16,618 bases of DNA from Flavonifractor sp963557075 (GTDB lineage: Bacteria; Bacillota; Clostridia; Oscillospirales; Oscillospiraceae): the NCBI GenBank assembly GCA_963557075.1, contig CAUWDA010000043.1:1-16618 (forward strand), read 5' to 3'. Made by a program: the position numbers and the translations under genes. Below, in pieces: positions 15,748 to 16,618 of the stretch. The notes under the pieces were generated by a model, which was not told where the DNA came from, did no database searches, and saw only the letters and a list, made by a program, of their open reading frames with translations. Within the stretch, counting starts at the first letter, position 1; each line of letters opens with the position of its first letter.

Positions 15748-15798
15748 ATCCTCGTAGCCAGGCTTGCCCAGAAGAGCGTACATATTATTCTTATAGGC
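15715..15798 (-). pseudogene. Outer copy of the pgi 3' end (tail A)
   Basis: It encodes AYKNNMYALLGKPGYEDKK and AELEARLS then TGA, the same residues as the end of pgi plus one Ser. It differs from the functional pgi end by 7 bases in 6 codons, all synonymous, and by the stop. It is preceded by spacer sequence instead of the pgi body, so it is a detached gene end. Confidence 0.85.
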
Positions 15799-15913
15799 CT
15801 TCCCCACGGAACCCTTCGTTCCGTGGGGGCCCCATTCTTTTGATCTGCTCGGGCGGAATAGATCCGCCCGGCATCAAGGTTTTGCCTTCGGCAAAACGCT
15901 TGTTGTGGAGGCC
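15799..15913. mobile_element. 115-bp hairpin-rich spacer element, copy 1
   Basis: Three perfect hairpins in a row: 10-bp stem 15802-15811/15819-15828, 8-bp stem 15850-15857/15863-15870, 8-bp stem 15879-15886/15890-15897. The ends carry imperfect inverted repeats (AGGCCTTCCCCAC at one side, GTGGAGGCCT at the other). There is no transposase. It resembles a palindromic repeat or MITE-like unit; the mobile nature is inferred. Confidence 0.6.
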
Positions 15914-15994
15914 TTACAGTCTGGCCTCCAGCTCGGCCTTCTTGTCCTCATAACCAGGCTTGCCCAGAAGGGCGTACATATTATTTTTATAGGC
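15914..15994 (-). pseudogene. Middle copy of the pgi 3' end (tail B)
   Basis: It encodes the last 26 residues of pgi followed by TAA and differs from the functional end by three synonymous bases only (Gly, Tyr and Lys codons). It is detached from the gene by the 115-bp spacer. Confidence 0.87.
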
Positions 15995-16109
15995 CTTCCC
16001 CACGGAACCCTTCGTTCCGTGGGGGCCCCATTCTTTTGATCTGCTCGGGCGGAATAGATCCGCCCGGCATCAAGGTTTTGCCTTCGGCAAAACGCTTGTT
16101 GTGGAGGCC
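15995..16109. mobile_element. 115-bp hairpin-rich spacer element, copy 2
   Basis: It is identical base for base to copy 1, with the same three hairpins shifted by 196 bp, and lies directly after the functional pgi stop codon. Confidence 0.6.
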
Positions 16110-16618
16110 TTACAGTCTGGCCTCCAGCTCGGCCTTCTTGTCCTCGTAGCCAGGCTTGCCCAGAAGGGCGTACATATTATTCTTATAGGCCTCCACGCCG
16201 GGCTGGTCGAAGGGATTGATCTCCAGCAGGTAGCCGGACAGGCCGCAGGCATACTCAAAGAAGTAGATCAGCCAGCCCACGCTCTTGGCATCCCGGCCGG
16301 GCAGGGTGAGCACCAGATTGGGCACGCCGCCGTCCACATGGGCCAGCAGAGTACCGCGCATGGCCTGCTCCGCCACGAAGGCCAGGTCCTTTCCGGCCAG
16401 GAAGTTCAGTCCATCCACATTGTCCGGGTCGTGGGGGATGGTGATGGCGGCGCGGGAGGACTGGAAGCGGACCACTGTCTCCAGCATGAGCCGCTCACCC
16501 TGCTGGATGTACTGACCCATGGAGTGCAGATCGGCGGTAAACTCCACGCTGGCGGGGAAGAGCCCCTTGCCCTCCTTGCCCTCGCTCTCGCCATAGAGCT
16601 GCTTCCACCACTCGGCAA
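16110..16618 (-). CDS. pgi: Glucose-6-phosphate isomerase, C-terminal part (5' end outside window)
   Basis: This enzyme interconverts glucose 6-phosphate and fructose 6-phosphate in glycolysis and gluconeogenesis. The visible 169 residues run in frame from the right edge (AEWWKQLYGESEGKEGKGLF) to TAA at 16110-16112. GYLLEINPFDQPGVEAYK fits the second phosphoglucose isomerase signature, and GKPGYEDKKAELEARL is a typical Firmicute C-terminus. The internal GTG at 16547 is not the start because the frame continues upstream. The last 81 bp occur twice more downstream, so this 3' end seems to have been renewed by insertion. No terminator follows directly; the nearest lies in tail A, beyond both spacers. 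Confidence 0.95.
   Translation of the reverse strand, partial: AEWWKQLYGESEGKEGKGLFPASVEFTADLHSMGQYIQQGERLMLETVVRFQSSRAAITIPHDPDNVDGLNFLAGKDLAFVAEQAMRGTLLAHVDGGVPNLVLTLPGRDAKSVGWLIYFFEYACGLSGYLLEINPFDQPGVEAYKNNMYALLGKPGYEDKKAELEARL

Larger units (their letters stand above)
15718..16109. repeat. Tandem 196-bp repeat (pgi tail plus spacer), two units
   Basis: Unit 1 is 15718-15913 and unit 2 is 15914-16109. Each has an 81-bp pgi-tail part and a 115-bp spacer. The spacers are identical, and the tails differ only at synonymous positions and the stop. The third tail is the functional pgi end itself. Confidence 0.93.

Noticed and set aside
15073..15843. 256-codon plus-strand open frame over the ATPase gene and pgi tails
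   Set aside because: Antisense shadow that runs through a terminator and repeated gene ends.
15799..15913. Spacer hairpins as transcription terminators
   Set aside because: No T-run follows them on the pgi (minus) strand; only one plus-strand hairpin has a weak distant TTCTTTT.
15718..16190. CRISPR array
   Set aside because: Three 81-bp coding tails and two identical 115-bp spacers do not fit repeat-spacer rules, and no cas genes are visible.

Overview
The window looks like a GC-rich gut Firmicute of the Clostridia, most likely Oscillospiraceae (a Flavonifractor / Pseudoflavonifractor / Intestinimonas-like organism). This is inferred from GC-rich codon use in the housekeeping genes, strong AGGAGG ribosome binding sites, and cargo typical of Tn1549/CTn-type conjugative elements. 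About 12.7 kb is the right-hand part of an integrative conjugative element (ICE) that ends beside a tRNA-Arg gene. The rest is chromosome: two tRNA-Arg loci, typA/bipA, a small P-loop ATPase gene and the 3' part of pgi.

ICE part (1-12.7 kb). The left edge holds the end of an AT-rich gene and a terminator. A GC-rich, tightly overlapping conjugation/maintenance operon follows: C5 cytosine DNA methyltransferase (start codon apparently lost, target-recognition region in a different frame), membrane-anchored NlpC/P60 peptidoglycan hydrolase (CD1108 type), PAPS-reductase-like PP-loop protein, DUF4315 coiled-coil protein, DUF4366 secreted/anchored protein, and topoisomerase III. An AT-rich HEAT-repeat (AlkC/AlkD-like) cargo gene with its own promoter and terminator interrupts the backbone. 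The backbone then resumes with a small unknown protein, an ArdA antirestriction/DUF3846 fusion and a 58-residue Cys-rich protein. A reverse-strand AT-rich gene (C-terminal part of a receiver-like protein) lies head-to-head with a tyrosine integrase that lacks its N-terminal half. Both are cut at the same point near 11.83 kb, so the element has probably lost autonomous mobility.

Element/chromosome border (12.5-12.9 kb). Three ATTAGCA repeats at helical spacing, candidate integrase arm sites, lie just after the integrase. Next come the tRNA terminator, an intact tRNA-Arg(CCT) and a degenerate tRNA-Arg(CCT), all on the minus strand. A consensus promoter drives the tRNAs, divergent from the typA promoter.

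Chromosome (12.9-16.6 kb). typA has a structured leader with a terminator-like hairpin. Two terminators separate it from a convergent small ATPase gene. The most striking structure is at the 3' end of pgi (minus strand). The last 27 codons of pgi, stop included, occur three times, interleaved with two identical 115-bp, hairpin-rich spacers (196-bp period). Every sense-codon difference among the three tails is synonymous, and the outermost tail carries the intrinsic terminator. This suggests small elements that enter at the pgi 3' end and rebuild the gene terminus each time.
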